From: PVC group bacterium
GTDB taxonomy: Bacteria > Verrucomicrobiota > Kiritimatiellia > CAIKKV01 > PXCX01
DNA: 7,002 bases
Direction of reading: 5' to 3'
Assembly (NCBI GenBank): GCA_003567575.1
Contig: PWZG01000542.1
Coordinates: 1 to 7,002 of the forward strand
In this document: piece after piece, positions 5,997-7,002 of the stretch
How the letters are laid out: every line of letters starts with the position of its first letter
Numbering within the stretch: the stretch's first letter is position 1
Notes under the pieces: model-generated
What the model was told of the DNA's origin: nothing
Seen by the model: only the letters and a program-made list of their open reading frames with translations
The model's database searches: none
Program-made: the position numbers and the translations under genes

Positions 5997-7002
5997 GGAA
6001 TCGTCGGGCGGGTACATCCCGCCATCCGCCGGAGTTCCGCGAGATCGATATCGCCGCGTAACCCGGGCACGATGATGGGCTCGGAGAACAAATCGGGATC
6101 CCGGTTTGCCATCGCGAACAGATCTTCCCACGAATCCGGCAGTCCGGTCATCGCGCCGGCTACCACGCCGTCTTCGGCGGCGGCGGCCAACAGCCCGTAG
6201 ATCGCGGGCCAGCCGTGAGCCTCGATTTCAACGGGTCGTTGATTCGGACGCCCTGTCCGGGCCTGTAGATAAGCGCAAGCCCGCAGCACGTCGTAGACCC
6301 GTCGGGCCGCGATGCTGGTTTCGAGCATGAAATGGTCGTTGGCAACCCGGAACTCGGTACTCTTGATCGCCAACCCCTCGCCAAGGTTGCGCTGCCGCAT
6401 CCGCACCGCGCCGGTTCCGCGCGGATCGAACACCATCGTCAAGTGCCCGTCAGTCAAGCGCCCGCGAATACGGTCCATGTACGGCGTTTGCCCCTGGGTT
6501 CCGTCCGGAATCAACAGCAGCGTCGCTTGTGTGACCGGAACGGACGGCGTGTAGACGACGGCAGTGACGATAATACCCGGCTCGCTGAAGAAGAAGATAC
6601 GCTCCGCCGTGATCCCCGCCTCGATGCTACACGCGCTGCGGCGGACATGCGCGGGCGCTTCGATCGCATCGTGCAGCTTCAGACGGCGAAGTAGTTCCAA
6701 GCGGGTCGGTGGCGGCGCGGCGGCGGCGTGCCGCCGCGCGGCCTGCCATTCATCCCGCAGCAGATCGAGGACTGAAGGAGCGTCGGGATAATCCAGCATC
6801 ACCTGGCCGGACCGGGTACACTGCAAGGTTTCCGGCGTTTCCACCGGCGGGTCCTCAACGCTGGGCGTCACGGTCTTGTCCAAAAGGTGGCGGGCAAACC
6901 ATTCCAGGCAGCCGCGGCGCAAGGGCGCGGTGTACCCGTGCGGTTCGTCGTCAATACAGACGTCGATCTTGTCCTCGGCGTCAAACAAGCGATAGCAACG
7001 CC
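5993..7002 (-). CDS. Alpha/beta-hydrolase (acetylxylan-esterase-like, tandem-domain), 3' part, possibly truncated C-terminus
   Basis: The frame is open through the right edge; a TTG at 6988 is not a credible start because coding continues upstream. Numbering is from the first full codon (7000-6998). Residues 1-40 look like the end of a catalytic alpha/beta hydrolase domain: D-D-E-P-H-G-Y (17-23), with H21 in the place of the catalytic histidine, then R-R-G-C-L-E-W-F-A-R-H-L-L. A linker (about 45-115) includes a Q-C-T-R-S-G-Q-V segment. A second hydrolase-like domain follows: L-L-L-I-P-D-G (161-167), F-D-P-R-G-T-G (191-197), and E-A-H-G-W-P-A (260-266) where a nucleophile elbow is expected. 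No serine is present there, so this second domain is probably non-catalytic. The expected role is deacetylation or ester cleavage on plant or algal glycans. The protein ends at R-P-T-I-P, right where octamer array A begins, probably short of a normal C-terminus. The family assignment is by motif recall and is moderate. Confidence 0.72.
   Translation of the reverse strand, partial: RCYRLFDAEDKIDVCIDDEPHGYTAPLRRGCLEWFARHLLDKTVTPSVEDPPVETPETLQCTRSGQVMLDYPDAPSVLDLLRDEWQAARRHAAAAPPPTRLELLRRLKLHDAIEAPAHVRRSACSIEAGITAERIFFFSEPGIIVTAVVYTPSVPVTQATLLLIPDGTQGQTPYMDRIRGRLTDGHLTMVFDPRGTGAVRMRQRNLGEGLAIKSTEFRVANDHFMLETSIAARRVYDVLRACAYLQARTGRPNQRPVEIEAHGWPAIYGLLAAAAEDGVVAGAMTGLPDSWEDLFAMANRDPDLFSEPIIVPGLRGDIDLAELRRMAGCTRPTIP

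Noticed and set aside
6986..6988. TTG at 6988 as the start of the hydrolase gene
   Set aside because: The frame stays open to the edge, and the first residues belong to the middle of a hydrolase domain (the catalytic-histidine region), so the true start is outside the window.

Overview
The window reads as a stretch of a Gram-negative chromosome with moderate to high GC. All six recognisable genes lie on the minus strand. It fits best with the Planctomycetes-Verrucomicrobia-Chlamydiae group (Verrucomicrobiota, Kiritimatiellota or Lentisphaerota). The reasons are a sugar-catabolic cluster (GH29 fucosidase, Gfo/Idh/MocA oxidoreductase, acetylxylan-esterase-like hydrolase), a secreted protein with a small beta-rich 'DGRxIxG'-type domain, and a four-helix-bundle gene set among short intergenic repeats. 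This placement is inference from gene content; the window holds no rRNA or marker gene.

In the direction of transcription (right to left), the layout is as follows. (1) 7002-5993: the 3' part of a large alpha/beta-hydrolase protein resembling tandem acetylxylan-esterase-type proteins. It is open at the right edge and stops inside a repeat. (2) 5996-5905: octamer array A. (3) 5874-5149: a four-helix-bundle (S23/IVP-like) protein with a C-terminal topoisomerase-type C4 zinc ribbon. (4) 5152-5053: octamer array B, a related copy of array A. (5) 5033-3420: a 537-residue protein of unknown family, probably helical-toroid plus beta domain. (6) 3419-3234: a 186-bp gap with a weak promoter candidate and a 7-bp inverted repeat. 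(7) 3230-2061 and 2048-711: an evident two-gene operon of a Gfo/Idh/MocA oxidoreductase and a GH29 alpha-L-fucosidase. (8) 714-685: a strong-looking promoter whose -10 box lies six bases before the next ATG. (9) 678-1: the 5' part of a secreted protein of unknown function, cut by the left edge.

The esterase, the 537-aa protein, the oxidoreductase and the fucosidase plausibly form one locus that trims acetylated, fucose-containing glycans and processes the released sugars. The fucosidase, the oxidoreductase and the 537-aa protein have no visible signal peptide, so their steps are probably cytoplasmic.

The most unusual part is 5031-5998. Two intergenic modules of about 120 bp have the same architecture: three inverted octamers, a spacer, several octamers of consensus RTGACTKC, then a similar ribosome-binding leader. 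They flank the four-helix-bundle gene in the same orientation. In both, the stop codon of the preceding gene is the TGA inside the first octamer. The arrangement looks like a compact cassette that could be gained or lost by recombination between its flanking arrays without damaging the next gene's translation start. This interpretation is inference; the repeats and their positions are read directly from the sequence.
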